Positions 34,180-42,650 of a stretch of DNA of 64,000 nt are shown here, piece by piece (within the stretch, counting starts at the first letter, position 1; every line of letters starts with the position of its first letter). The notes beneath the pieces are model-generated. The model was not told the DNA's origin and made no database searches. It worked only from the letters and a program-made list of their open reading frames with translations. The stretch lies in assembly GCF_014168535.1 (NCBI RefSeq), contig NZ_CP060007.1, positions 4,464,001 to 4,528,000 on the forward strand, read 5' to 3'. Position numbers and translations under genes: made by a program. The DNA comes from Lacibacter sediminis. GTDB taxonomy: Bacteria; Bacteroidota; Bacteroidia; Chitinophagales; Chitinophagaceae.

Positions 34180-35688
34180 ATGCCAACTAACCGTAATGCA
34201 GCCATTGAAATGAATAAAGAAGATTTCAGACAAATGGGCTACAAATTAATTGACAGCATTGCTGAATTCATTAACGGCATTGAACAAAAGCCGGTTACTA
34301 CAGGCGAAACACCGGAACAGATTCAAAATATCTTAGGCACTTCATCTTTACCTGAACATGGAACAAGTGGTGCTGCCTTGTTAGAAAGAGCAACGGAGTT
34401 GATGATGAATCATTCATTACTCAATGGTCATCCAAAATTTATGGGGTATATCACTTCGTCTGCTGCGCCTATTGGGGCATTGGCTGATCTGCTTGCAGCA
34501 ACAGTTAATCCGAATGTGGGTGCAAATATTTTAAGCCCCATGGCAACAGCTATTGAAAAGCAAACAGTGAGATGGTTAGCTGAGTTCATTGGTGTTTCTC
34601 CCTCTTATGGTGGCGTGTTGGTGAGTGGTGGCAACATGGCCAACTTCACTGCTTTTCTTGCAGCAAGAACTGCCAAAGCACCAAAGAACTTAAAAGCAGA
34701 TGGTCTTGCAAAAGCCGGAGCCGAACTGGTTTTGTATTGTCCGAAAACAACACATACATGGATCGAAAAAGCAGCAGTGTTATTTGGTCATGGTATGAAT
34801 GCAATCCGCTGGATCGCTACTGATGAAAACAATAAAATGAATAACGATCTGCTGATTGAAACAATAGAAGCTGATCTGCAAAACGGGAAGAAGCCGTTCC
34901 TCGTTGTTGGCACTGCAGGCGATGTGAGCACCGGTGTTGTGGATGATCTGAAAGGCATTGCCGCCATTTGCAAAAAATATGATCTCTGGTTTCATATTGA
35001 CGGAGCGTATGGTATTCCTGCAGCCGTTATTCCCGAACAAAAAGAATTATTTGCAGGTATTGAAGATGCAGATTCCATTGCGCTTGATCCGCATAAATGG
35101 TTATACAGTCCGTTGGAAGCAGGTTGCACATTGGTGAAAGATCCCAATCATTTGATCGACACGTACAGTTCGCATCCGGTGTATTATAATTTCGGCAATA
35201 ACGATGAACCGCTTATGCAAAACTTTTACGAATACGGTTTGCAAAATTCACGTGGTTTCCGGGCATTAAAAGTATGGATCATGTTACAGCAGGTAGGCCG
35301 TAGTGGTTACATCAAAATGATCGATGAAGATATTCAACTCTCGAAATTATTTTTTGAATTAGCTGACAAACATCCGGAACTGGAAGCCGTTACACAAAAC
35401 CTGAGTATCACGACGCTGCGTTATGTTCCATTGAATTTCGAAAACTACAGTGCAGCAACTGAAACTTATTTAAACAAGCTGAATGAAGCATTGCTGAACG
35501 ATCTGCAACAAGGCGGCGAAGTATTTCTGTCCAATGCTGTTATCGGCAATAAATATTGCCTGCGTGGTTGTATCGTTAACTTCAGAACATCAGAGAAAGA
35601 CATTGAAGAGATCATTGAGATCGTTGTAAAAGAAGGAAGAAAAATTCAAACAAAAATGAAGAATGAAGAACCAAGCATGCAGCTTTAA
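34180..35688 (+). CDS. Pyridoxal-dependent decarboxylase (group II, aromatic amino acid type)
   Basis: 502 residues. Cytoplasmic PLP enzyme: HPKFMGYITSSAAPIGALAD, SGGNMANFTAFLAAR, FHIDGAYGIPA, and the PLP-binding Lys K306 in DPHKWLY. The group II decarboxylases act on aromatic amino acids, glutamate or similar; the exact substrate cannot be told. ATG 34180 is chosen over TTG 34174; a later ATG at 34210 (MNKEDFRQMGYKL) matches the usual family start and may be the real one. Its last codons form a hairpin shared with the terminator at 35658. Confidence 0.88.
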   Translation: MPTNRNAAIEMNKEDFRQMGYKLIDSIAEFINGIEQKPVTTGETPEQIQNILGTSSLPEHGTSGAALLERATELMMNHSLLNGHPKFMGYITSSAAPIGALADLLAATVNPNVGANILSPMATAIEKQTVRWLAEFIGVSPSYGGVLVSGGNMANFTAFLAARTAKAPKNLKADGLAKAGAELVLYCPKTTHTWIEKAAVLFGHGMNAIRWIATDENNKMNNDLLIETIEADLQNGKKPFLVVGTAGDVSTGVVDDLKGIAAICKKYDLWFHIDGAYGIPAAVIPEQKELFAGIEDADSIALDPHKWLYSPLEAGCTLVKDPNHLIDTYSSHPVYYNFGNNDEPLMQNFYEYGLQNSRGFRALKVWIMLQQVGRSGYIKMIDEDIQLSKLFFELADKHPELEAVTQNLSITTLRYVPLNFENYSAATETYLNKLNEALLNDLQQGGEVFLSNAVIGNKYCLRGCIVNFRTSEKDIEEIIEIVVKEGRKIQTKMKNEEPSMQL

Positions 35689-35705
35689 GCCGTTCTTCAT
35701 TCTTC
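35658..35705. terminator. Terminator-like hairpin overlapping the stop codon of the decarboxylase gene
   Basis: A perfect 14-bp inverted repeat GAAGAATGAAGAAC / GTTCTTCATTCTTC (35658-35671 with 35692-35705) and a 20-nt loop containing the TAA stop. T-rich sequence follows. It lies between convergent genes and could end both transcripts. Confidence 0.5.
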
Positions 35706-35721
35706 CTGATTCTTCCATTTT

Positions 35722-36978
35722 TTACTGAACATTCATCTTAAATCGCTTCACCTGTTCTTTGATGATGCGTTCAACTTCTGTTTCAAGTGTAACAACTGTT
35801 GTTGCATCCTTTGTTTTTTGATCGTTGATAAAATTCTGTCGCTGCTGATTGAGTGAAATGATTTTTGTTTGAATAGCTGCCCGTTCTTTCTTCTTTTCAC
35901 TCACAATTACTTTCAGTTGAGCAGTAGTTTTATTCTGTAAACTGTCGGGCAATGTTTTCTTATCGATCTTTTCAATTTCTGCTTCATTATCAGCAGCACG
36001 ATCTACCAGGTCCCAGCCAGCATTATTATAAACTTTAGAATTACTTTTTGTTTCAGCTCGTTTAATAGCTGCCTTTTTACTCATTGCCGAATTAGCTACA
36101 TCCATCTTCTCCTGCTTGCTGTAAAACTCCTGGCCCCTTGCACCGTAGGTAATATACGTACTGTTTAATTTTTCATTGAGTTTAAAGATCTCATCGTCAT
36201 AAGGTGTAGCAATGTCTTCGATCTTATGATCCTGGTTAATATTGCTGAAGCTGCCGTTACCACATTCGCCCACAAGGTTCCAGTATTCACGAATGCCTTG
36301 CTGACGGTCGCCGCAATAAATCGTGTTCACGATCACCCCTTTACTTTTTGCTTCCGTACATGCCTGTGAGAAACTTACACTTCCTTGACGAAAGCTTTCA
36401 TTCCCTGCTATAAAAACTACTTTGTATGAATTTGGATTTGGATCCCATTTCAATTGCTGAACAGATTTGAAAATCACATGGCCACAAAATTCATCGCCAC
36501 CATCGGTGGTTAATGCAAAGAGGTTTTCTGAAAGTGAATCAAGATCAGTAATAAAATTATTGATCTGTTTGATATAGCCATTACGTTCATCGTTACGTGG
36601 ACTGCCGTATTCGTATAATGCAATTTCAATTTTTGGATTCGCCTTATTATCACAATGCACACGGCCGAGTGTATTCACCATTGTCCAGAGTTGTGCTTTG
36701 GCCTGATCGATGAGTCCATCCATACTGTTACTTACATCGAGCAGAATAGCGACTTGTATTTTTTGATCAGTTGCTGGCTTAGGAAGAGTCTCTTTCTCTT
36801 TCTCTTTTTCTGTTGGCGGTGTTTGTGTTTGCAGTGGAGGTGTTTGTTTAGTTGATGATTTCGTTTGTGCTTGTGTGATTACCTGTTTTCGTTTTTTAGG
36901 TTCTTTAAATGCTGACACGGTAAAAATAGCTGCGAGTATAACTACAGCAGCCAGTAATGGTTTACGATAAGATTGCAT
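35722..36978 (-). CDS. von Willebrand factor A domain protein
   Basis: 418 residues. N-terminal membrane or signal helix (about 7-23), then a Pro/Gln/Glu/Lys-rich linker (about 28-70), then a vWA domain with a complete MIDAS: D81, S83 and S85 in LLDVSNSMDG, and later ALTTDGGDEFCG and IYCGDRQQGI. The C-terminal part (about 330-415) is a charged coiled coil ending in ERIIKEQVKRFKMNVQ. Likely exported or periplasm-facing and metal-dependent in adhesion. No gene of an MoxR or Batman operon is nearby. The ligand is unknown. Confidence 0.85.
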   Translation of the reverse strand: MQSYRKPLLAAVVILAAIFTVSAFKEPKKRKQVITQAQTKSSTKQTPPLQTQTPPTEKEKEKETLPKPATDQKIQVAILLDVSNSMDGLIDQAKAQLWTMVNTLGRVHCDNKANPKIEIALYEYGSPRNDERNGYIKQINNFITDLDSLSENLFALTTDGGDEFCGHVIFKSVQQLKWDPNPNSYKVVFIAGNESFRQGSVSFSQACTEAKSKGVIVNTIYCGDRQQGIREYWNLVGECGNGSFSNINQDHKIEDIATPYDDEIFKLNEKLNSTYITYGARGQEFYSKQEKMDVANSAMSKKAAIKRAETKSNSKVYNNAGWDLVDRAADNEAEIEKIDKKTLPDSLQNKTTAQLKVIVSEKKKERAAIQTKIISLNQQRQNFINDQKTKDATTVVTLETEVERIIKEQVKRFKMNVQ

Positions 36979-37080
36979 AGCGTTGATTTTTTAGTTGGAT
37001 GCGGGAGCTTGTGAAAATGCACAAGCGAAAAAAAATGTTTGCATTGTTTTAACAGTGAGAACGTTTCTTTTCTTCAAAAT

Positions 37081-37111
37081 AAAAAAGGCCGCCCGTAGAA
37101 ACAGGCGGCCT
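37081..37111 (-). terminator. Rho-independent terminator after the large T9SS cargo gene
   Basis: AGGCCGCC (37086-37093) pairs with GGCGGCCT (37104-37111); on the minus strand six Ts follow. Confidence 0.85.
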
Positions 37112-37132
37112 CACTTTACTTAACCAATAAAA

Positions 37133-40100
37133 TTATCGACGTATCAATTTTACTGCTTTGCTGTTGTTCCCTTGTTGTACCATAATGAAGTACATACCGG
37201 GGATATACTTGTCACCAAATCGAATGGTGGTACCGGACATTACATTTTCTTTCTGCTCTACCACACGGCCCAGCTCATCCATTACACGTACCAAAATGCG
37301 ATCGGTTGTGTTACTGCTCTTCACGGTTAAGGTGAAGTAACTGTCGCTTGGGTTTGGTGCGGTGATGACTTCGAAAGTTGGTACTGCTGTAATCACAGGC
37401 TCCTCTTCGTTTCGGGTTTTACCCGTGCCGCCGATTACAATTGTACTGCCACTGTTTACCACAGTTACCGGATCGGCTGCATCAGAAGCACCTGACTGAT
37501 TATCGAAGTACACTTCGTTGGTATTCTTGTTAAAAATCTTCAGACGGATTTTGTCTTTACCAGTGCCGTCCAATGCGCCATCAATTACGGTCATAATAAA
37601 ATTGATTCCGCTCTGACCATTTGTGATTTTACCTGTTCCTCTCAGCTGTGCTTTTGCATTTGATACCGACAGGTATTCAAAATTGAGTGCATTAAATTCA
37701 AAATCGCCATTCTTAAACTCAAGCTGCGTTTCGCCTTTCGGGTTAGTAGCTGTTTTGAAATAATTATTCTGGAAGCCATAGCTTACTTTTCCGGCCGTTG
37801 TATTGAAGCTACCGCCACCAAATGTATAGCCACCATTTGGATCGTAGATCACTACAATAGCATCGATATCTCCGTTTGTATTAGCGTAGCTGACATTGCC
37901 ATTATGGTCGATGATTTCCATCTTTAATTTGTACACACCGGCTGTACTGAATTTGTAACTGCCGGTAACTGTTCCGCTTTTCAAACCACTCGGTTCGGCT
38001 GTTACTCTGCCGGCCACGGTGCTGTTATCAATTACCCAGCGGGCCGTGTGTTTGTTGCCGGGTACATCCCAGAATGTACCTGCAAAGCTGACGGTGCTGC
38101 CGATTTTATATGAAGCGCCACTTTGTGGTGCGGTGATGTTGTGGGCAACGATCACTTGAGTTTTTGATGTTGCTTTATTTCCAGATGCATCTGTACACTC
38201 AACGAAAATATCGTAGATTCTTCCGTTGCCTGCACCTGATCTTTCTGCACGCAGCTCAACAGTGTTACTACCTGTAATTAACCAATCATTCGGAAGATCA
38301 CCATCGCCTGTTCCGACTTCGGGTTCGTTACTTATTACACCGATGATCTTACAATCTGGCTTGCCACAATTATCTGTACTTTCTGTGGTAAGAGTTACCG
38401 TCTTCATTTTATGGTTGGGAGGCCATAAGGATGACGGGCTTGCCGTAACACTTATAATGGTTGGGAGTTCATTGTCTGAGACGGTTATAGAGAATGTGCT
38501 TCTACTGATACCACAATCATTTTCAGCAACCAGCAGTACGTCAGTTGTGCCAACGTTAAAGAATGAGCCACTGCCGGTGCCTGATCCCGATCCATTGGTA
38601 GCGCCTGAAAACTGATAGGTTACTACCGGTGCCGGGTAGCCTGTAACGGTACTGTTGTAATTAACAGTAGCTCCGCATTTGCCGACTGTATTCGTTTGTG
38701 TGATATTTCCAGGTACGGCAATGAATGCTGCTGTTTTCACTGTTAGCGCTACCGAAGCACAGCTGGTGGTATTACAAATACCACTATATCTAACATAATA
38801 GGTTGTATTGACAGTGGGTGAAACAGTAATGCTGTTACCCGTTCCAATAACCGTGCTTCCGCATGAACCGGCAAACCATTGTGCTGTAGCACCAGTACCT
38901 GCAAAGCCACCGGCTAACGTTAAGGTAGTGCTTTCACCTGTACAAATAACGAGATCACCTGTTATAGCAGTTGGCGCTACAGACAAAGTATTTACTGTTA
39001 CTGTTCGCATAGCACACTCGGTGGTATTGCAATCGCCTTTGTACCGTGCATAATAAGTAGTCGTAGAAGCAGGCGATACTGTAATAGCAAATCTTCCTAC
39101 TTCTATAGGCGTGCCGTCGCATGAACCAGCGAACCATTCTATTTCTGCACCAGTTCCCCTTATTCCATCGTAGGCCGTTAATGTAGTGCTTTGGCCATTG
39201 CAAATCGTGTTCGTACCTGCAATCTTTGGAGCTGTAGATAAAGTTTTTACGTTAACTCCTACCGATGCACAGGCAGTGGTATTGCAGGTGCCGCTATATC
39301 TTACAAAATAGGTTGTATTGACAGTGGGTGAAACGGTAATGCTGTTACCCGTTCCAATAACCGTGCTCCCGCATGAGCCGGCAAACCATTGTGCTGTAGC
39401 ACCAGTACCCGCTATTCCACCCGAAATCGTCAGAGTAGTACTTTGACCGTTGCAAATCGTTGTGGTGCCGGTAATACCTGTGGGTGCCGTTGATAACGTG
39501 TTTACCGTTACTGCTACCGATGCACAGGCGGTGGTATTGCAGGTGCCGCTATATCTTACAAAATAGGTTGTATTGACAGTGGGTGAAACGGTAATGCTGT
39601 TACCCGTTCCAATAAGCGTGCTTCCGCATGAACCTGCAAACCATTGTGCTGTAGCACCAGTTCCCGCTGTTCCACCCGAAAGTGTCAGCGTAGTACTTTG
39701 ACCGCTGCAAATCGTGATTGTGCCGGTTATACTTGTGGGCGGTGTAGATAAGGTATTTATCGTGACATTGACCATTTGCGCAGGTCTGCATTCAGTATTT
39801 GCCGGCACAGGCGATAACACTGCGTAGATGAACCCGTTGCCAGATGGTAGCGCAGATGTGGAAGTAGTTGCCACTGTGCCATTGTCTGTCAGACTACCAT
39901 TTACCAAAGACGCTATCACTGTGCCACCTGTATAGGGATCAGTCGTTTGTTCATTAAAGTATTTAAATGTAATACCATAAGTAGTACCCATACCCGTTAA
40001 GCCCGAAGCGGTGAGCGTTACATTAGCGCCTTGGCAGGATGCAGGTGTGGGGCTTGTAGTGATTGTAGAAATGGAAGGACATGGTTGAACCTGTGGCTGT

Positions 40101-41941
40101 AGTTCATACGCTCCCATATCAATTATACCTGCTTTGCGTGGATTGCCAGCCAAATCGAGTAGTTCACTATACAATAAATCGTTGCCTGCATTAACAGCTG
40201 GTGATATTTGCTGAACCTGGAAGTTTCCATTAGCCGGATCAATGAATAACGGGTCTACCGAAAGGTTACCCTCACTAGTGTTGTCATAATTTAGATGACC
40301 TCCTTGTATAATACTGTATTTAACGTATGAATCAGTTGAAAAAGGAGCATCACTTCCCCAAAAAATACTGTTTTGAATGGCGGGCCTTACATAAAACCCT
40401 TGTGTAGTGATTATGCTGCCTTCATTGAAAAAAGTGCAATTGGTGATTCCTGTGTATCCACTGGACAGGCCTGCATAAACGCATATTGCTGCACCCGCCT
40501 CAGCTATATTATTATAAAACAAGCAATTAATAACTTCTGCGGTCACATCAACACGTTCATTTCCTTCAAGATAATAGTAAGAGCCCCCAATAGCAAGGGC
40601 ACCACCGATCTTAGCAATATTCTCAGTAAAAATGCAGTTAACCACTTTGCCCGAACCACCATGAATGCCCGCACCGAGTTCTTCGTAAAAGAAATGGCCA
40701 AGTGCATTTCCACCCTTAATTGTAAAGCCATCAATTGTTATGGGTGCGTTTCGTGCATTTGATCCATCAACTACGTGGTAACTATTATTGGCCTGTGAAG
40801 CAATACCACCATTATCATTTTGGTCAATATCACCACTAAGCACTGTTTTATTGAGCGTTAAGTTCCGTTGATCAATGGATGTTTCTATACCAGAAAACCC
40901 ACCATAAATTGAAACGCCTTCCTTTAATGAGAATGTCGCATTCCGATCATTATTGATTGCTCCCACCCCTTCATCAGGATAATAAGTACCTTTTGCAATC
41001 CAAATTTGCCTTGTACAGCCGTTAACATTCGCCAAAGCATCCTGCAAAGTTTTAAAAGCAGTAGCCCAGGAATTACCGTCTTGAATAAAACCTGTAACAT
41101 TTTTGCTTACATACATTACCGTTTTGTTTGAAGCATCGTTATCATTACAATCGCCAGGTTGTTGTGTTGTTTTCAAACGATAACCTATGCCAGGAGAAGA
41201 ACAGGTCGTAACAGGTTGTCCTACATAAAGAGCGTCGTTATCAGCATCTAATACCCAAGTATTAATCGCTACATACCGATTTTGGTCGTCACAATCATCT
41301 TTATTTGTTACATACCCGCCCAGCGTAGCAGTACAGCTTTGCTGTGTACTATTTGGATCACCAAAACCATCTTCATCAAAATCTCTGTAAAAGGTACCTG
41401 GCTTGTTGATATCTGGATCATTGTCATTACAATCCGTATTATTTCTTACATACTTTTCCGGTATGCTACAATCGGTTTTTGAAATTGAAGGATTCCCAAA
41501 TCCATCCCCATCGTCATCTAAATAATAAATTAAAAAAACGATATTATCATCAATTGTGCTGTTACAATCATTGTCTTTACCATCGCACAATTCTGGTGCA
41601 CCCGGGTAAATGGTTTTATCACTATCATTACAATCTGTATTATTTGCGCTATACCCTGCAGGCAAAGTACCACTAACACCTAAAAACGTAATATTTGGAT
41701 TCCCAAATCCATCCCCATCGGCATCTCTGAAGTAGGTTACACACGGACAAGGTTGGTTGTTTTGTACAATTACGCCGCAGGGGCAAACAGTAAAAACTGG
41801 CCCTATCTGAGCATATGTTTTATGAAAAATTGTTAGTAATAAAAATACAGCCAACAGTTTTAAAAAACTTGATTTTCGGTTATTATGTCTATTCTGTTGA
41901 TAGAAAATATCCCACCAATAATGATTGCTTACTTTGTACAT
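37133..41941 (-). CDS. Giant multidomain surface protein, type IX secretion cargo
   Basis: 1602 residues. Long signal peptide (hydrophobic core about 27-42, ending KTYAQ). In order: four MopE/thrombospondin-3-like calcium repeats (DADGDGFGNPN, DDDGDGFGNPS, DFDEDGFGDPN, with DCNDSD-type acids, about 65-270), a right-handed beta-helix/choice-of-anchor region (ATFSLKEGVSIYGGFSG to AGIIDMGAYELQ, about 290-620), a linker of Ig-like sections, four Ig-like repeats of about 84 residues (WFAGSC-G-T-IGTGNSITVS), a HYR-like region, a post-COAP-like region, and a C-terminal Por sorting domain (YIPGMYFIMVQQGN, KLIRR). The protein should be exported by the type IX system and attached to the cell surface or released. 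The gene is transcribed alone. Confidence 0.9.
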   Translation of the reverse strand: MYKVSNHYWWDIFYQQNRHNNRKSSFLKLLAVFLLLTIFHKTYAQIGPVFTVCPCGVIVQNNQPCPCVTYFRDADGDGFGNPNITFLGVSGTLPAGYSANNTDCNDSDKTIYPGAPELCDGKDNDCNSTIDDNIVFLIYYLDDDGDGFGNPSISKTDCSIPEKYVRNNTDCNDNDPDINKPGTFYRDFDEDGFGDPNSTQQSCTATLGGYVTNKDDCDDQNRYVAINTWVLDADNDALYVGQPVTTCSSPGIGYRLKTTQQPGDCNDNDASNKTVMYVSKNVTGFIQDGNSWATAFKTLQDALANVNGCTRQIWIAKGTYYPDEGVGAINNDRNATFSLKEGVSIYGGFSGIETSIDQRNLTLNKTVLSGDIDQNDNGGIASQANNSYHVVDGSNARNAPITIDGFTIKGGNALGHFFYEELGAGIHGGSGKVVNCIFTENIAKIGGALAIGGSYYYLEGNERVDVTAEVINCLFYNNIAEAGAAICVYAGLSSGYTGITNCTFFNEGSIITTQGFYVRPAIQNSIFWGSDAPFSTDSYVKYSIIQGGHLNYDNTSEGNLSVDPLFIDPANGNFQVQQISPAVNAGNDLLYSELLDLAGNPRKAGIIDMGAYELQPQVQPCPSISTITTSPTPASCQGANVTLTASGLTGMGTTYGITFKYFNEQTTDPYTGGTVIASLVNGSLTDNGTVATTSTSALPSGNGFIYAVLSPVPANTECRPAQMVNVTINTLSTPPTSITGTITICSGQSTTLTLSGGTAGTGATAQWFAGSCGSTLIGTGNSITVSPTVNTTYFVRYSGTCNTTACASVAVTVNTLSTAPTGITGTTTICNGQSTTLTISGGIAGTGATAQWFAGSCGSTVIGTGNSITVSPTVNTTYFVRYSGTCNTTACASVGVNVKTLSTAPKIAGTNTICNGQSTTLTAYDGIRGTGAEIEWFAGSCDGTPIEVGRFAITVSPASTTTYYARYKGDCNTTECAMRTVTVNTLSVAPTAITGDLVICTGESTTLTLAGGFAGTGATAQWFAGSCGSTVIGTGNSITVSPTVNTTYYVRYSGICNTTSCASVALTVKTAAFIAVPGNITQTNTVGKCGATVNYNSTVTGYPAPVVTYQFSGATNGSGSGTGSGSFFNVGTTDVLLVAENDCGISRSTFSITVSDNELPTIISVTASPSSLWPPNHKMKTVTLTTESTDNCGKPDCKIIGVISNEPEVGTGDGDLPNDWLITGSNTVELRAERSGAGNGRIYDIFVECTDASGNKATSKTQVIVAHNITAPQSGASYKIGSTVSFAGTFWDVPGNKHTARWVIDNSTVAGRVTAEPSGLKSGTVTGSYKFSTAGVYKLKMEIIDHNGNVSYANTNGDIDAIVVIYDPNGGYTFGGGSFNTTAGKVSYGFQNNYFKTATNPKGETQLEFKNGDFEFNALNFEYLSVSNAKAQLRGTGKITNGQSGINFIMTVIDGALDGTGKDKIRLKIFNKNTNEVYFDNQSGASDAADPVTVVNSGSTIVIGGTGKTRNEEEPVITAVPTFEVITAPNPSDSYFTLTVKSSNTTDRILVRVMDELGRVVEQKENVMSGTTIRFGDKYIPGMYFIMVQQGNNSKAVKLIRR
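38735..39758 (-). repeat. Four tandem ~252-bp coding repeats (Ig-like domains)
   Basis: Units of about 84 codons inside the large surface-protein gene. Copies 1, 2 and 4 in protein order are nearly identical at the DNA level over 80-100 bases around 38820-38900, 39330-39400 and 39580-39660. Copy 3 (about 39000-39240) has diverged. Such repeats can recombine and change protein length. Confidence 0.85.
41135..41745 (-). repeat. MopE/calcium-binding coding repeats
   Basis: Four repeats of the pattern (Y/W)x(R/L)DxDxDxxG followed by DCxDxx, encoded near 41720, 41510, 41380 and 41250. Asp-rich loops of this kind bind calcium. Confidence 0.7.
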
Positions 41942-42002
41942 ACATTGAGGTTTGGTAATTAAGAAAAAGTTTGGGTCGGTTTACGCAGGGTATCGGCAGC
42001 TG

Positions 42003-42119
42003 TCAGTTGATCTTATCAGGCAGGGATTCTATTCTTTTTTCGAAAATGAAATACACGAGGAGGATGAGGAGCAGGACGGCGATGATCAAGAGAATCAATG
42101 TCCAATCCTTTTTTCTCAT
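42003..42119 (-). CDS. Micro membrane protein, 38 residues
   Basis: Starts MRKKDWTLILLIIAVLLLIL: three basic residues, then one strong membrane helix (about 7-28), then a short charged tail ending SLPDKIN. A -7-like TTCATTTG lies about 20 nt upstream. The frame stays open to 42257, but that extension shows no coding character. It may be a free-standing small protein; no family recognised. Confidence 0.45.
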   Translation of the reverse strand: MRKKDWTLILLIIAVLLLILLVYFIFEKRIESLPDKIN

Positions 42120-42239
42120 AGATGCAGTTTCAAATGAAAAAATTTTGATGTTGTAAGGTAGGCGGCACAGAAGGGTGGATACAAGTAATTGAGGCGACAA
42201 AGGGCTGACATGTAGCTGTACAAAATACTGACAGGGTAC

Positions 42240-42261
42240 CGGACAACGACCGGACAACGAA
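42240..42261. repeat. Tandem 11-bp repeat CCGGACAACGA
   Basis: Two perfect head-to-tail copies, with a partial third copy at 42600-42607. One copy per helical turn would suit a protein-binding site; function is unknown. Confidence 0.45.
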
Positions 42262-42363
42262 CTGAAGCGCCTTTATTTTTAAGGATTTTGGGCGAGAGAA
42301 ATGGATTGTATGTATTTTCTAAAAAAGGAAACCTATGAGCCGTTGCAACAGTTGTAAAAAAAG

Positions 42364-42387
42364 AAAACCCATTAGAAAACGGGTTTT
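42364..42387 (-). terminator. Terminator downstream of the TPR-HTH pair
   Basis: AAAACCC (42364-42370) pairs with GGGTTTT (42381-42387); on the minus strand the hairpin is followed by CTTTTTTTAC. Confidence 0.6.
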
Positions 42388-42650
42388 GATACTTGATCTA
42401 ATCAACATGAGGAAAAAGTAAGATGCAGGTTAGAACGGCCTTGAAACGATTGTTGAACCGTTTACCTGTTTTCAACAAAGATGGCTCTACACGTGGGTTT
42501 TGGATAAACCGCTATGTAGCTATTTCGATGAATGAACAGTCAGGAATATGAAAATAGTACAGGCATGCTTACAGCTGCAATTTTGAGGCAGGACAAAAAC
42601 CGGACAATTGAGAAAATGCTGCATTCAGGCTATGCCGCACCGTGAGTTTG

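Larger units (their letters stand above)
42120..42650. other. 531-nt intergenic region with CCGGACAA repeats and a terminator
   Basis: No convincing gene. It holds a perfect tandem 11-mer CCGGACAACGA (42240-42250 and 42251-42261) and a third CCGGACAA at 42600-42607. A minus-strand terminator lies at 42364-42387. About 260 nt separate the TPR-HTH stop codon at 42651 from that terminator, so the region is either a long 3' UTR or a small untranslated RNA. Confidence 0.45.

Noticed and set aside
38735..39758. Possible CRISPR or minisatellite array
   Set aside because: The repeats are about 252 bp, in frame, and encode Ig-like domains; there are no short identical repeats with unique spacers.
40373..40762. 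A 129-residue plus-strand frame within the giant surface-protein gene
   Set aside because: Antisense to the beta-helix section; the composition is a mirror of the repeated Asn/Gly codons.
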